This document shows, in pieces, positions 24,400 through 36,478 of a DNA stretch of 64,000 nucleotides. This DNA is from Monoplex corrugatus (taxonomy: Eukaryota > Mollusca > Gastropoda > Littorinimorpha > Ranellidae), in NCBI GenBank assembly GCA_030674185.1, contig CM060312.1, positions 516,169-580,168 of the forward strand, in the 5' to 3' direction. Position 1 is the stretch's first letter, and every line of letters begins with the position of its first letter. Below the pieces are notes generated by a model. It was not told where the DNA came from. It did no database searches and saw only the letters and a program-made list of their open reading frames with translations. Made by a program: the position numbers and the translations under genes.

Positions 24400-25134
24400 T
24401 CATGGCGTGCACTTTCTGCTGTGGCTGTGCAGGCCGATTCTTGAGTGGCAGTCTCTGTCACATCTGCCACATACGAATTGAGTCGCTATTGTCTGGTTTC
24501 TGGAACGTTGCTTGCGAAGAGCCCTTTTCTCATCTGCGCTTTCTGCTCTCCTCCTCTCCGCATTCACAACGCCTTGCTGAACGGCTGTCCGCCACGCTGA
24601 CCTGTCTTCCGCCAGAGTCTCCCAAGAGCCTGGGTCAATCCCTGAGCTTCTAAGGTCCCTTTTGCATGCGTCTATAAAGCGTAGCTGTGGGCGTCCTGGA
24701 GTTCGCTTCCGGTTTGCCAGTTCGCCGTAGAGAACGTCTTTTGGTATGCGTCCATCCTCTATTCGACGCACATGGCCAAGCCAGCGTAGTCGGCGTTGGC
24801 TTAGAAGGGCAAAGATAGTCTGTAGGCCCGCACGACGGAGGACCTCTGTGTTGGTCACCTTGTCTTGCCATTGGATGCCGAGGATGCGTCGCAAGCAGCG
24901 GAGATGGAAAATGTTGAGCCTCTTTTCTTGGCTGGCATATGTGGTCCAGGCTTCACTTGAGTAGAGAAGTGTGCTCAATACACATGCTCTGTACACCTGC
25001 ATTTTGGTGTTCGCAGTGAGATTGCTGTTGGACCAGACCCGCGTGTTCAGTTTAGCCATAACAGATGAGGCCTTTGCAATTCTGGCTCCGATTTCAGCGT
25101 CCAGAGAGAGGTTGTCACTTATGGTGGACCCCAA
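24400..25134 (-). pseudogene. LINE C-terminal domain with C2HC finger (copy 1)
   Basis: Continuation of the RT: VLSTLLYSSEAWTTYASQ, then RRILGIQWQDKVTNTEVL, RRLRWLGHVRRIEDGRIPK and GRPQLRFIDACKRDL, ending with a finger CGRCDRDCHSRIGLHSHSRK-C (C-x2-C-x12-H-x3-C). Such C-terminal fingers are typical of this widespread animal LINE type and may bind nucleic acid. The frame is open for ~240 codons, but the join to the RT frame is shifted. Confidence 0.88.
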
Positions 25135-26078
25135 GTACTGAACTTGAGGTCGTAGTCTCCAATGTGTAGAGATGGTGGTTCTTCAAAGCCTTGGCCTAAG
25201 ATCTCAGTTTTCTTCAAGCTGATTGTGAGACCAAACTCTCTGCAAGCATGGGCGAAGCGATCAACGAGCCTCTGGAGATTTTGTTCACTGTGGGAAGCCA
25301 GCGCAGCATCATCTGCGATGAGAGCTTCTCTGATGGTCTTCTTTTCCACCTTAGTTTTGGAACGAAGCCTGGCAATGTTGAAGAGCTTTCCATCGGTCCT
25401 TGTATGAAGATATACCCCTTCTTCAGATCTGCAGAAGGCATAGGTCAGCAACATCGAGAAGAAGATCCCGAACAGAGTTGGGGCCAAAACACATCCCTGT
25501 TTCACTCCGCTGCTGATTCTAAAAGGCTCTGATGTGGCACCATTATAGCACACAGTGCTATGCATATCCTCGTGAAAAGACTCGATGACAACTGATAGTC
25601 TTGGGGGGCAGCCAATTTTCTTCAAAAGCTTGAAAAGACCACTCCAACTGACCAGGTCGAACGCTTTCGTGAGATCAATGAAGGCGAGGCAAAGGGGCAT
25701 GTGCTGCTCGCGGCACTTTTCCTGTAGTTGCCGGACAGAAAACATCATGTCGATGGTCGATCTTCCGGCCCTAAAGCCGCACTGGGACTCAGGGTAGATG
25801 CGAGCTGCCAGCCTCTGAAGACGGGTTAAGACGACTCTGGCGAATGCTTTCCCAACAGTGCTGAGGAGTGAGATTCCGCGATAATTATTACAGTCACTGC
25901 GGTCGCCCTTGTTCTTATATAGAGTCACTATCCTGGCGTCTCTCATGTCTCTCGGAATGAAGCCTTCCTTCCAGCATAAGCACAAAAATTCATGCAACTC
26001 CTTGAGAAGAGCAGGCTTCCCGCACTTGATGACCTCTGGAGGTATTCCGTCTTCACCAGGGGCTTTTCCCGTCGCCAA
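25119..26078 (-). pseudogene. LINE reverse transcriptase (copy 1)
   Basis: RT motifs in order: GKAPGEDGIPPEVIK, IVTLYKNKGDRSDCNNYRGI, FIDLTKAFDLVSW, SGVKQGCVLAPTLFGIFF, then LIADDAAL in place of the usual LFADDAAL. The catalytic Asp pair is present. The frame ends at 25119 in a shifted reading; the C-terminal part continues in another frame from 25134. It would reverse-transcribe the element RNA at the target site if intact. Missing endonuclease and the frameshift make it a dead copy. Confidence 0.88.
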
Positions 26079-26516
26079 ACCGTCAATCGCTCAGCATTCA
26101 ACTCTTCCATGACAGGCAAGTCCTCAATGGCATTTAGGGCAGCATCGGTGACAGTTCTGCGTGGATTACAGCTCCAGGTAGTGCTCTACCCATCTCTCCA
26201 TCTGCTTTGCAGAGTCTGTGATGCTCTCTCCTGGTTTGGACTTAAGGGGAGCTGACTTGGAGGCTGCTGGACCAGTCGCTTGTTTGATGCCAGTGTACAT
26301 GCTGCCAGTGTTGCCTGAATCTGCAGACTGCTGGATACTTGAGCTTAACTGTAGCCAATAGTCTTTGGCGCATCGCCGAGCAGTTTGTTGGGCCTTGCTG
26401 TGGGCAGCTCTGTAAGCATCGCGAGTAGTTTGGGTTATTGTTGTTTTTATACGCAAGTAAAGCCTTGCGTTTCGCTTCCACCACTGGTTCCATTTCCTGC
26501 CAGTTTGCCTCAAACC

Positions 26517-26620
26517 AAAATTACCACAGTATAGTATACTAGGTGTTGTTGATTACCACACTATTTTCTATGCTGTACCAAGTGTGGAAGATTACATCAG
26601 TGCTGTCTACGCTGTGCCAG
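26517..26620. repeat. End of the 38-bp splice-like array
   Basis: Three diverged units continue after the LINE. The last one merges into the exon D boundary, GCTGTGCCAG|GTGTGGAAGAAG, at 26611-26632. Confidence 0.85.
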
Positions 26621-26649
26621 GTGTGGAAGAAGGCGCGGTTTGACAAGAG

Positions 26650-26849
26650 TGGTCAGGGTTAGACCTGGGCTGCTTCAGTCTGGGCAATGCCATCAGCGGC
26701 ACCAAAAGCTTGGATCTGAAGACGACGCCCATCAAGAACTTGTTCAGGAATGGGGTAGGCCCACACAGCATGGCCGACTTGTCCACATCCTTGCTCCAGC
26801 AATTTAAGGATGAAGATCTGTCTTCAGCCAGCAGAAAATTCTTTGACAG
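26650..26849 (+). CDS. Kinase gene exon D (helical region)
   Basis: Donor GACAG|GTCAGT at 26849/26850; left in phase 2, matching exon E. The start is less sure. An AG at 26648-26649 gives an uninterrupted phase-0 frame (WSGLDLGCFSLGNAISGTK...). The better-looking acceptor GTGCCAG at 26614-26620 would add VWKKARFDKSGQG in phase 0 but then meets a stop (TAG, 26660-26662) that one base indel would remove. Downstream reading is clear: KTTPIKNLFRNGVGP, then LLQQFKDEDLSSASRKFF. It is part of the region before the kinase domain. Either an indel in the assembly or a real lesion may lie at about 26655-26662. Confidence 0.78.
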
Positions 26850-27090
26850 GTCAGTGAAGGCTGTGAAAGGTGTTGACTGTTTCAATGACTGTCTCTATTG
26901 TTTCCGTTTGTTGTCGTTTTGTTGGCTGTTGTTGTTTATTGTTGTCTTGTTGCTGTTGTCTTATGTTGTTGTTATCTTCTTTGTTGTTTGCTGTTAGCTC
27001 TTATTGTTGTTTGTTGTTTTTTATGTTTGCCGTTTGTTGATGTTTTACTTTTTGCTGTTGGATGATGTTGTCTGTTTTTTGCTGTTGTTA
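26850..27090. other. TTG-rich intron start
   Basis: TTGTTGTTGT-rich low-complexity sequence after exon D; no gene seen. Confidence 0.6.
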
Positions 27091-30000
27091 GCTGTTGTCT
27101 GAGACTTTGTCGGTGATTGTGACTGTCATTGTCATTGTCATTGTCATTGTCACTGTGTCAGTGCCTGTGACTGTGACTGTGACTGTGACTGTGTCTATGT
27201 GTCTGTGTGTCTATGTCTGTGACTGCGTCTATGTCAGTATCTGTGACTGTACGTCTGTGTCTGTGACTGTGACTGTGACTGTGTCTGTGTGTCTGTGACT
27301 GTGTCTGTGTGTCTGTGACTGTGTCTGTGTGACTGTGACTTTGTGTGTTTCTGTGACTGTTTCTATGTCTGTGACTATGACTGTCTGTCTGTGATTGTGA
27401 CTGTGTCTATGACTGTGAATGTGATTGTGACTGTGTGTCTGTGTCTGTGTCTGTGTCTGTGTGCGTCTGTGACGGTGTCTCTGTGTCTCTAACTGTGTGT
27501 GTGTGACTGTGTTCCTGTGACTTTGACTGTGTCTGTGTCTGTGTCTGTGTCTGTGACTGTGTGCCTGTGACTGTGACTGTGTGTCTGTGTGTCTCTGTGT
27601 CTATGACTGTGACTGTGTGCCTGTGACTGTGTCTGTGTGTGTCTGTGTGTCTGTGACTGTGACTGTGTCTGTGTCTGTTGTCTGTGTGTCTGTGTCTGTG
27701 TCTGTGTCTGTGACTGTGACTGTGTGTCTGTGACTGTGACTGTGTCTGTGACTGTGTGTCTGTGACTGTGACTGTGTCTGTGACTGTGTGTGTCTGTGTG
27801 TCTCTGTGTCTGTGACTGTGACTGTGTGCCTGTGACTGTGTCTGTATGTCTGTGTGTCTGTGACTTTGACTGTGACTGTGTCTGTGTCTGTGTGTGTCTG
27901 TGTATCTGTGTGTCTGTGTCTGTGACTGTGACTGTGTGTCAGTGACTGTGATTGTGTGTCTGTGACTGTGAATGTGTCTGTGACTGTGACTGTGTGACTG
28001 TGTGTCTGTGACTGTGTCTGTGACTGTCTGTGACTGTGTCTGTGACTGTGACTGTGTCTGTGACTGTGACTGTGTGTCTGTGTGTCTGTGTCTGTGTCTG
28101 TGTCTGTATCTGAGACTGTGACTGTGTGACTGTGACTGTGTCTGTGTGTATGTGACTGTGACTGTGACTATGTGTCTGTGACTGTGAATGTGTCTGTGAC
28201 TGTGTGTCTGTGATTGTGACTGTGTCTGTGTCTGTGACTGTGACTGTGTCTGTGACTGTGACTGTGTCTGTGTCTGTGACTGTGACTGTGTCTGTGTCTG
28301 TGACTGTGAATGTGATTGTGACTGTCTGTGAATGTGACTATGTGTTTGTGACTGTGACTCTGTCTGTGACTGTGACTGTGCGTCTGTCTGTGTGTCTGTG
28401 ACTGTGTGTCTGTGACTGTGTGTCTGTGACTGTGAATGTGTCTGTGACTGTGACTGTGTGCCTCTGTGTCTGTGACTGTGTGCCTGTGACTGTGACTGTG
28501 ACTGTGTGACTGTGTGTCTGTGTTGTCTGTGTCTGTGTGTCTGTGACTGTGACTGTGACTGTGTCTGTGTCTGTGTCTGTGTCTGTAACTGTGATTGTGT
28601 CTGTGTGTTTGTGACTGTGTGTCTGTGACTGTGGCTGTGTGTTTGTGACTGTGTGCCTGTGACTGTGACTGTCTGTTTGTGTGCCGTGTTGTCTGTGTCT
28701 GTGTGTCTGTGACTGTGGCTGTGTGTTTGTGACTGTGTGTCTGTGATTGTGTTTCTATGTCTGTGACTGTGACTGTGTGTCTGTGATTGTGACTGTGTCT
28801 ATGACTGTGAATGTGATTGTGACTGTGCGTCTGTGTCTGTCTGCGTCTGTGACGGTGTCTCTGTGTCTCTAACTGTGTGTGTGGTGTGACTGTGTGTTTG
28901 GGACTGTGTGCCTATGATTGTGACTGTGACTGTGTGTCTGTGTGTCTGTGTGTCTGTGTTGTTTGTGTGTTTGTGACTGTGTTTCTGTGTCAATGGCTGT
29001 GGTCTGTGACTGTGTGTGTCTGTGTCTGTGTCTGTGACTGTGACTGTGTCTGTCTCTGTGTCTGTGACTGTGTCTGTGTCTGTGTTGTCTGTGTCTGTGT
29101 GTCTGTGACTGTGTCTGTGTCTGTGTCTGTGTCTGTGACTGTGTCTGTGACTGTGACTTGTGTCTGTGTTCTGTGACTGTGACTGTGACTGGTGACTGTG
29201 TCTATGTCTGTGACTGGTGTCTGTGCGTGTGCTGTCTGTGACGTTTGTTGTCTGTGATGTTGTGTCTGTCGTATGTCTTGCTGTGTTGACTGTGACTGTG
29301 TCTGTGTCTGTGACTGTGACTGTGTATTGTGTCTGTGACTGCTTGACTGTGTCTGTCTGTGCTGTGTCTGTGACTGATGACGTGTCTGTCTGTGACTGTG
29401 TGTCTGGACTGTGACTGTGTGTGTCTGTGACTGTGTGTCTGTGACTGTGTGTCTTGTGACTTGCTGTGTGTCTTGTGTCTGTCTGTGTGTCTGTGACTGT
29501 GTGTCTGACTGTGTGTCTGTTATGTGTGTGTTTGTGAATTGTCTGTGTCTGTGTTGTGTGTGTCTGTGACTGTGTGCTGTGTCTGTGACTGTGTCTGTGT
29601 CTGTGGATCTGTGACAGTGTCTGATGTCTGTGACTGTGACTGTCTGTGAATGTTGTATGTGATTGTGACTGTGTTGTGAATGTGTTCTGTTGTTTTGTGA
29701 CTGTGACTGTTGTCTGTGAATTGATGTGCTGTGACTCTGTGACTGTTGTGTCTGTGCTGTACTTGTGACTGTGTCTGTGACTACTGACTGTGTCTGTGAC
29801 TGTGTCTGTATTTTGTGTGCTCTGTGTCTGTGACTGTGCGTCTGTCTGTGTCTGTGTGTACTGTGACTTGTGTGTCTGTGACTGTGTCTGTGTGTCTGTG
29901 ATGTACTGTGACTATATTGTCTGTGACTTGTCGAATGTGTCTGTGACTGTGACTGTGTGACTGTGTGTCTGTGTCTGTGTCGTGGGTCTGTGACTGTGAC

Positions 30001-33000
30001 TGTGTGTGTCTGTGACTGTGACTGTTGACTGTGTCTGTGTCTGTGACTGTTGACTTGACTGTGTGTGACCTGTGTCTGTTACTGTGACTGTGTGTCTGTG
30101 ACGTGACTTTGTGTCTGTGTCTGTGTCTGTGACTGTGTGACTGTGTCTGTGTTTTATGTCTGTGACTGTGTCTGTGTCTGTGTCTGTGTCTGTGACTGTG
30201 TGACTGTGTGTCTGTGTTTATGTCTGTGACTGTGTCTATGTCTGGTCTGTGTCTAGTCTGTGACTGTGTCTTGTTGTGACTTGACTGGTGTTCTGGTGTC
30301 TGTGACTGTCTGTGTGTGTCGTGTCTGTGTCTGTGACTGTGACTGTGACTGTGTCTGCGTCTGTGGAACTGTGAGTCTGTGACTGTGACTGTGACTGTGA
30401 CTGTGATGTGTCTGTCTGTGTTTCTGTGACTGTGTGTCTTTGACTGTGACTGTGACTGTTATTGTGTCTGTCTGTGTGTCTGTGACTGTGTTGTCTGTGA
30501 CTGTGTGTCTGTGACTGTGACTGTGACTGTGTTGTGTCTGTCTGTGTGTCTGTGACTGTGTGTCTGGGGACTGACTGTGACTGTGTCTGTTTTTGACTGT
30601 GTGTCTGTGTGTACTGTGTGTCTGTGTCTGGAATGTCTGATGTCTGTGACTGTGGCTGTGTGTCTGAATGTCTGTTACTGTGGTCTGTGTGTTTGTGACT
30701 ATGTTTTTTTTTCTTGTGGCTGTGTGTCTGAATGACTGTCACTGTTGTCTGTGAATGTGAATGTGTCTGTGATTGTGTGTCTGTGTCTGTGCTGTGTTGT
30801 GTCCTGTGTTTTGTTCTTTACTGCGTGTCTGTGTCTGTGTCTGTGACTGTGTGTGTGTCTGTGACTGTTGTGTGTTGTGTCTGTGTCTGTGTCTGTGTCT
30901 GTGACTGTGACTTATGTGTGTCTGTGACTGTGAATGTGTGTCTGTGTGACTGTACTGTAACTAATTGTCTGTGACTGTTTTGTGTCTGTGTTGTGTGTCT
31001 GCATTGAGACTGTAACTGTGTCTGTGTGTCCGTTGTGTTTTTGTGTCCGTGACTGTGTCTGTGACTGTGACTGTGTCTGTGTTTGTGACTGTGACTATGT
31101 CTGTGGCTGTGTCTGTGAATGTGACTGTGTGTCTGTGATTGACGTGTGTCTGTGACTAAAACTGTGTGACCTGACTTTTGTCTGTGACTGTGTGTTTGTG
31201 ACTTTGGCTTGTGACATTGATTGAGTGTCTGTGACTGACAGTCTTTGATGACTGTGACCGTGTCTGTGACTGTGTCTGTATGTCTGTGACTGTGTGTCTG
31301 TGACTCTGTGCCTTTTACTGTGTACTGTGACTGTGACTGTGTGTCTGTGTCTGTGTGTCTGTGACTGCGGCTGTGTGTTTGTGGCTGTGTCTCGGTGTCT
31401 GTGTCGTTTGCTGTGACTGTGTGTCACTGTGTCTGTGGCTGTGGCTGTGACTGTGACTGTGACTGTGTGTCTGTGTGTCTGTGTCTGTGTCTGTGTCTGT
31501 GTCTGTGGCTGTGACTGTGACTGTGACTGTGTCTCTGTGTCTGTGTGACTGTGTCTGTGTGACTGTGACTGTGCTGTGTGACTGTCTCTGTGTCTGTGGC
31601 TGTGACTGTGACTGTGTGTCTGTGTGTCTGTGTCTGTGTGTCTGTGACTGTGGCTGTAGTCTGTGACGTGTGTTCTGTGTCTGTGACTGTTTTCTGTGTC
31701 TGTGACTGTGTGTCTGTGACTGTAACTGAAACTAATTGTCTGTGACTGTCTGTCTCTGATGTTGTGTGTCTGCAATTGTGACTGTACTGTGTCTGTGATT
31801 GTACTGTGTGTCTGTGAAAGTGAGTGTGACTGTGTGTTGTGACTAACTGTTGTGACAGTGATTTGTGTCTGTGACTGTGTGTCTGTGACTGTAACTGTGA
31901 CTGTTTGTCTGTGATTGTGACTGTTACTGTGACAGTGTCTGTGACTGTGAATGTGATTTTGACTGTGTGTCTGTGTCTGTGCATCTTTGACAGTGTCTAT
32001 GTGTCTGTGACTGTGTGTCTGTGATTGTTCCTGTGTCTGTGACTGGGACTGGGACTGGGACTGTCTCATTGTGTATCTGTGTCTGTGACTGTCTGTGTGT
32101 CTGTGTCTGTGTGTCTGTGTCTGTGTATCTGCGTGTCTGTGTGTCTGTGTCTGTGTCTGTGTCTGTGACTGTGACTGTGACTATGACTGTGTGTCTGTGT
32201 GTCCGTGTGTCTGTGTGTCTGTGTGTCTGTGTCTGTGTCTGTGTGACTGTGGCTGTCTGTGACCGCGTCTGTTTCTGTGTCTGTGTGTCTATGCCTGTGA
32301 CTGTGTCTGTGACTGTGACTGTGACTGTGACTGTGACTGTGTCTGTGACTGTGAATTGTGTCTGTGACTGTGACTGTGACTGTATATTTGTGACTGTGTC
32401 TGTGACTGTGACTGTGTCTGTGATTGCAACTGTGTGTCTGTAAATGTGACTGTGACTGAATGTCTGTGAATGTGACTGTGACTGTATCTGTGACTATAAC
32501 TGTGACTGTTTGTCTGTGACTGTGAATGTTACTGTGACTGTGTGTGTGATTGTGAATGTGATTTTGACAGTGTGTCTGTGTCTGTGACTGTGTGTCTGTG
32601 ACACTGTGCCTGTGTCTGTCTGTGTGTCTGTGACTGTGTGTCTATGACTGTGTTCCTGTGTCTGTGACTGTCTGTCTGTGTCTGTGACTGTGTCCATGTC
32701 TGTGACTGTGAATGTGTGTCTATGTCTGTGACTGTGTCTGTGTCAGTATCTGTGACTGTACGTCTGTGACTGTGTCTATGTCTGTGACTGTGAATGTGTG
32801 TCTATGTCTGTGACTGTGTCTGTGTCAGTATCTGTGACTGTACGTCTGTGTCTGTGACTATGTCTGTGTGTCTGTGACTGTGTCTGTGTGTCTGTGTCTC
32901 TGACTGCGTCTGTGTCTGTGACTGTGTTTCTTTGTCTGTGACTGTAATTGTGACTGTGTGTCTGTGATTGTGACTGTGTCTATGACTGTGAATGTGATTG

Positions 33001-34654
33001 TTACTGTGTGTCTGTGTCTGTGTGCGTCTGTGACGGTGTCTCTTTGTCTCTAACTGTGTGTGTGACTGTGTGTCTGTGACTGTGTGCCTGTGACTGTGAC
33101 TGTGTGTCTGTGTTGTCTGTGTCTGTGACTGTGCTATGTGTTTGTGACTGTGCCTATGACTGTGTGTCTGTGTTGTCTGTGTCTGTGACTGTGGCTGTGT
33201 GTTTTGTGACTGTGTCTGTGACCGTGTCGGTATCTGTCATTCTGTTTTTGTTTTGTTTTTTTTTGTCTCTGTGACTGTGTCTGTGTGTTAGTGTGTGTGT
33301 CTGTGTTTTTGTGACTGTGTCTGTGACTGTGTCTGTGTCTTTGAGAGTGTCTGTGTCTGTGTCTGTGTCTGTGTCTGTGTCCCTGTATGTCACTGTGACT
33401 GTGACTGTAACTGTGACTGTGTCAGTGACTGTGACTGTCTTTCTCTGTGTATCTCTGTGGCTGTGGCTGTGTCACTGTGACTCTGTTACTGTGACTGTGT
33501 CTATAATTGTTTGTTTCTGTGACTGTGTCTGTGTCTGTGTCTGTGACTGTGACTCTGTTACTATGACTGTGTCTGTGACTTTGTCTGTGTGAATAAGACT
33601 GTGACCGTAACTGTGACTGTGACTGTGTCTGTGTGACTGTCTGTGTCTGTGTGACTGTGTCTGTGTGACTGTGACTGTGAATGTGACTGTGACTGTGACT
33701 GTGACTGTGACTGTGTCTGTGACTGTGTATCTGTGACTGTGTGTTTGTGACTGTGTCTGCGTGATTGTGTCTGTGTGACTGTGACTGTGTCTGTTTCTGT
33801 GACTTATTGTGTCTGTGTCTGTGTCTATGTCTATGTCTATGTCTGTGTCTGAGTCTGTGTCTGTGTGACTGTGTCTGTGTCTTTGACTATATCTGTGTGA
33901 TTGTGTCTGTGTATGTGTGACTGTGTCTGTGTCTGTGACTGTGACTGTGTCTGTATCGGTGTCTGTGTCTGTGACACTGTTTGTGTCTGAGTCTGTGTCT
34001 GTATGACTGTGTCTGTGTCTGATTGTGACTGTGTCTGTGTGACTGTGTCTGTGACTGTGTCTGTGTCTGCGTGTGTGACTGTGTCTGTGTGACTGTGTCT
34101 GTGACTGTGTCTCTGTGACTGTGACTGTGTCTGTGTCTGTGACTGTGTCTGTGTGTGTGTGACTGTGTCTGTGTCTGTGTCTGTGACTGTGTCTGTGTGA
34201 CTGTGACTGTGTCTGTGACTGTGTCTGTGTGTGTGAGTGACTGTGTCTGTGTGACTGTGTCTGTATCTGTGTCTGTGACTGTGACTGTGTCTGTGTGACT
34301 GTGTCTGTGTCTGTGTCTGTGTCTGTGACTGTGTCTGTGTGACTGTGTCTGTGTGACTGTGACTGTGTCTGTGTCTGTGACTGTGACTGTGTCTGTGTGA
34401 CTGTGTCTGTGTCTGTGTTCTGTGTCTGTGTCTGTGACTGTGTCTGTGTGACTGTGTCTGTGTGACTGTGACTGTGTCTGTGACTGTGACTGTGTGTGTG
34501 TGACTGTGACTGTGTCTGTGTCTGTGACTGTGACTGTGTCTGTGTGACTGTGTCTGTGTCTGTGTCTGTGTCTGTGACTGTGTCTGTGTGACTGTGTCTG
34601 TGTGACTGTGACTGTGTCTGTATCTGTGACTGTGTCTGTGTCTGTGACTGGATC
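27091..34654. repeat. TGTCTG/TGACTG repeat, ~7.5 kb
   Basis: A long irregular mix of GTGTCT and GTGACT hexamers with variable order and single-base changes, most degenerate around 29200-31000. Antisense Asp/Thr/Ser/His/Gln-rich ORFs of up to 434 codons come only from the lack of stop codons in this repeat. No exon-like segment was found inside. Confidence 0.95.
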
Positions 34655-36277
34655 CTCTTCCAGGTTCTCTCTACGCCGACTGTCTCCCTACGCTCCTCCC
34701 ATTCATCACTGACATCATCAACACTTCTCTCCAAACTGGAACTGTCCCAGATTCTTTCAAGTCTGCTATTGTTCACCCTCTCCTCAAGAAATACAATTTA
34801 GACCCAAATGAACTGAAAAATTACCGGCCTATCTCTAATCTCTCTTTCTTGTCAAAACTGCTTGAAAAAGTTGTCCTCAACCAACTGAACTCTCACCTGT
34901 CTGCCAACAATCTCCTCAATCCTTTCCAGTCAGCCTACCGCCAGTGCCATAGCACTGAAACTGCCCTGCTACACATTCTCAACAATCTCCTCCTTGCAAC
35001 TGATACTGGCAAAGTCTCTCTCCTCACACTCCTTGATCTGTCTGCAGCCTTTGATACCATTGATCATGGTATTCTCCTTTCTAGACTTCATCATACTTTT
35101 GGCATCTCTGACATTGCACTCTCCTGGTTCACTTCTTATCTATCAAACAGAAAACAAACTGTTCTCATCAATGGCACTTACTCTCAACCTGCATACCTGA
35201 CCTGTGGTGTTCCACAAGGATCTGTCCTTGGCCCTGTTCTTTTCACTCTTTACACCTCCCTCCTGTCCACCATCATCAATTCCCACTCTATAAAACACCA
35301 CTTCTATGCTGATGACACCAACTTCAAGACAGTGACTCACCTGATAATATACAGCGCCTCCTGACTCGCACCACTGAGTGTTACTCGGACATCAAAAATT
35401 GGATGACATACAACAAACTTCAGCTAAATGATGACAAGACAGAAGCTATCCTCATTGGCACCCGTCAGAAACTTTCTCAGCTGCCTCCTCTTTCTCTCCC
35501 ATTATGTAACACATCAGTCCCAATTTCTGATTCAGCTAAAAACCTTGGTGTCTGCATTGACTCTACCCTCTCCATGAACAACTTTGTTTCTCAAACTGCC
35601 AGATCGTGCTATTATCACCTCCATCGTATAAGCCTGATCAGGAAGTATCTCTCTGTGGAAACAACTACAAAACTCGTTCTCTCCTTCATAATGTCTCGCA
35701 TTGACTATTGCAATTCACTCCTGTCCGGTCTTAATGCCTCCACCACTCACATCCTACAGCGCATTCAAAACAATGCTGCACGCCTTGTACTCAAAAATAA
35801 AAAAGCTGACCACATATCTCCTCTCCTGGCACAACTTCACTGGCTCCCTGTATCAAAGCGCATACAGTACAAACTAGACACCCATGTGCTACAAAAGCCT
35901 CAATAACGCAGCCCCCGATTACCTGTCAAGCCTACTTGAGATCTATCTTCCCTCACGTACCCTCCGCTCTGCCTCCGATCCTCTGACTTTTCGCTTTCCA
36001 CGCACTAAGCTCAATACCTATGGTCCACGAGCCTTCTCTGTTTCTGGTCCGCTCTCCTGGAACAAACTTCCTCTCTCAGTCCGTCAGCAACCTATTTTTG
36101 TCTCCTTCAAGTCCGCTCTCAAAACTCACCTTTTCTCCTCTGCATAAAATCCTGACCTCACTCAATCCCCTCTGCAGCCTGTCTCCGCTCGGAGGGGAAT
36201 CACATTGCAATATATAATTGTATATAATATGCTCTCTATAATTTTCCATTGTTTTTATTCTTTCTCCCCATTTATAG

Positions 36278-36357
<80 letters not shown>

Positions 36358-36478
36358 GTGTACGTGCGTGCGTGCGTGTGTGTGCGTGCGTGCGTGTGTG
36401 TGTGTTTCAGCGCTTAGATTTGATTTTATCAAGATTTTGCGCTATATAAATATTGTAATTATTATTATTATTATTTAT
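34655..36478 (+). mobile_element. L2/CR1-like LINE, copy 2 (longest RT)
   Basis: A + strand copy, 5'-truncated just upstream of the RT, inserted in the TGTCTG repeat. It keeps the RT, the C-terminal region, the (GT)n tract in the 3' UTR (36282-36405) and the 3' end GCGCTATATAAATATTG with an ATT-repeat tail. Three related copies lie at 1148-2691, 43239-43769 and 51290-52548. Confidence 0.92.
34849..36147 (+). pseudogene. L2/CR1-like LINE reverse transcriptase (copy 2)
   Basis: RT motifs: NYRPISNLSFLSKLLEK just upstream, then [55 protein letters not shown] and HHFYADDT. A single missing base at about 35321 shifts the frame straight after YADD; reading continues at 35403-35906 with [11 protein letters not shown] and [14 protein letters not shown] second one-base shift near 35884 precedes the last part (CYKSLNNAAPDYLSSL ... 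FKSALKTHLFSSA). The copy is therefore inactive by two small lesions plus the missing 5' part with the endonuclease. Clade call (Jockey superfamily, L2/CR1/Rex1 group) rests on motif style. Confidence 0.9.

Larger units (their letters stand above)
24346..26516 (-). mobile_element. Zinc-finger LINE, copy 1 (5'-truncated)
   Basis: A - strand non-LTR element inserted in the 38-bp array. Order on the - strand: the endonuclease-RT linker (26166-26513, truncated), the RT (25119-26078) and the C-terminal region with a Cys-His finger (24400-25134). The 3' UTR is only ~55 bp. Similar flanks on both sides (AAAATTACCACA and AGTATACT) could be target duplications, but they are also part of the host repeat unit. 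Related to the copy at 61401-64000. Confidence 0.9.

Noticed and set aside
24600..25560. Several + strand ORFs over the zinc-finger LINE
   Set aside because: Shadows of the - strand RT and C-terminal frames, which carry all the recognisable motifs.
33472..34776. 434-codon Ser/Thr/Asp/Gln-rich ORF on the - strand, and similar ones at 31095-32069
   Set aside because: Antisense of the TGTCTG/TGACTG repeat; the N-terminal part is only antisense of the L2-like LINE.
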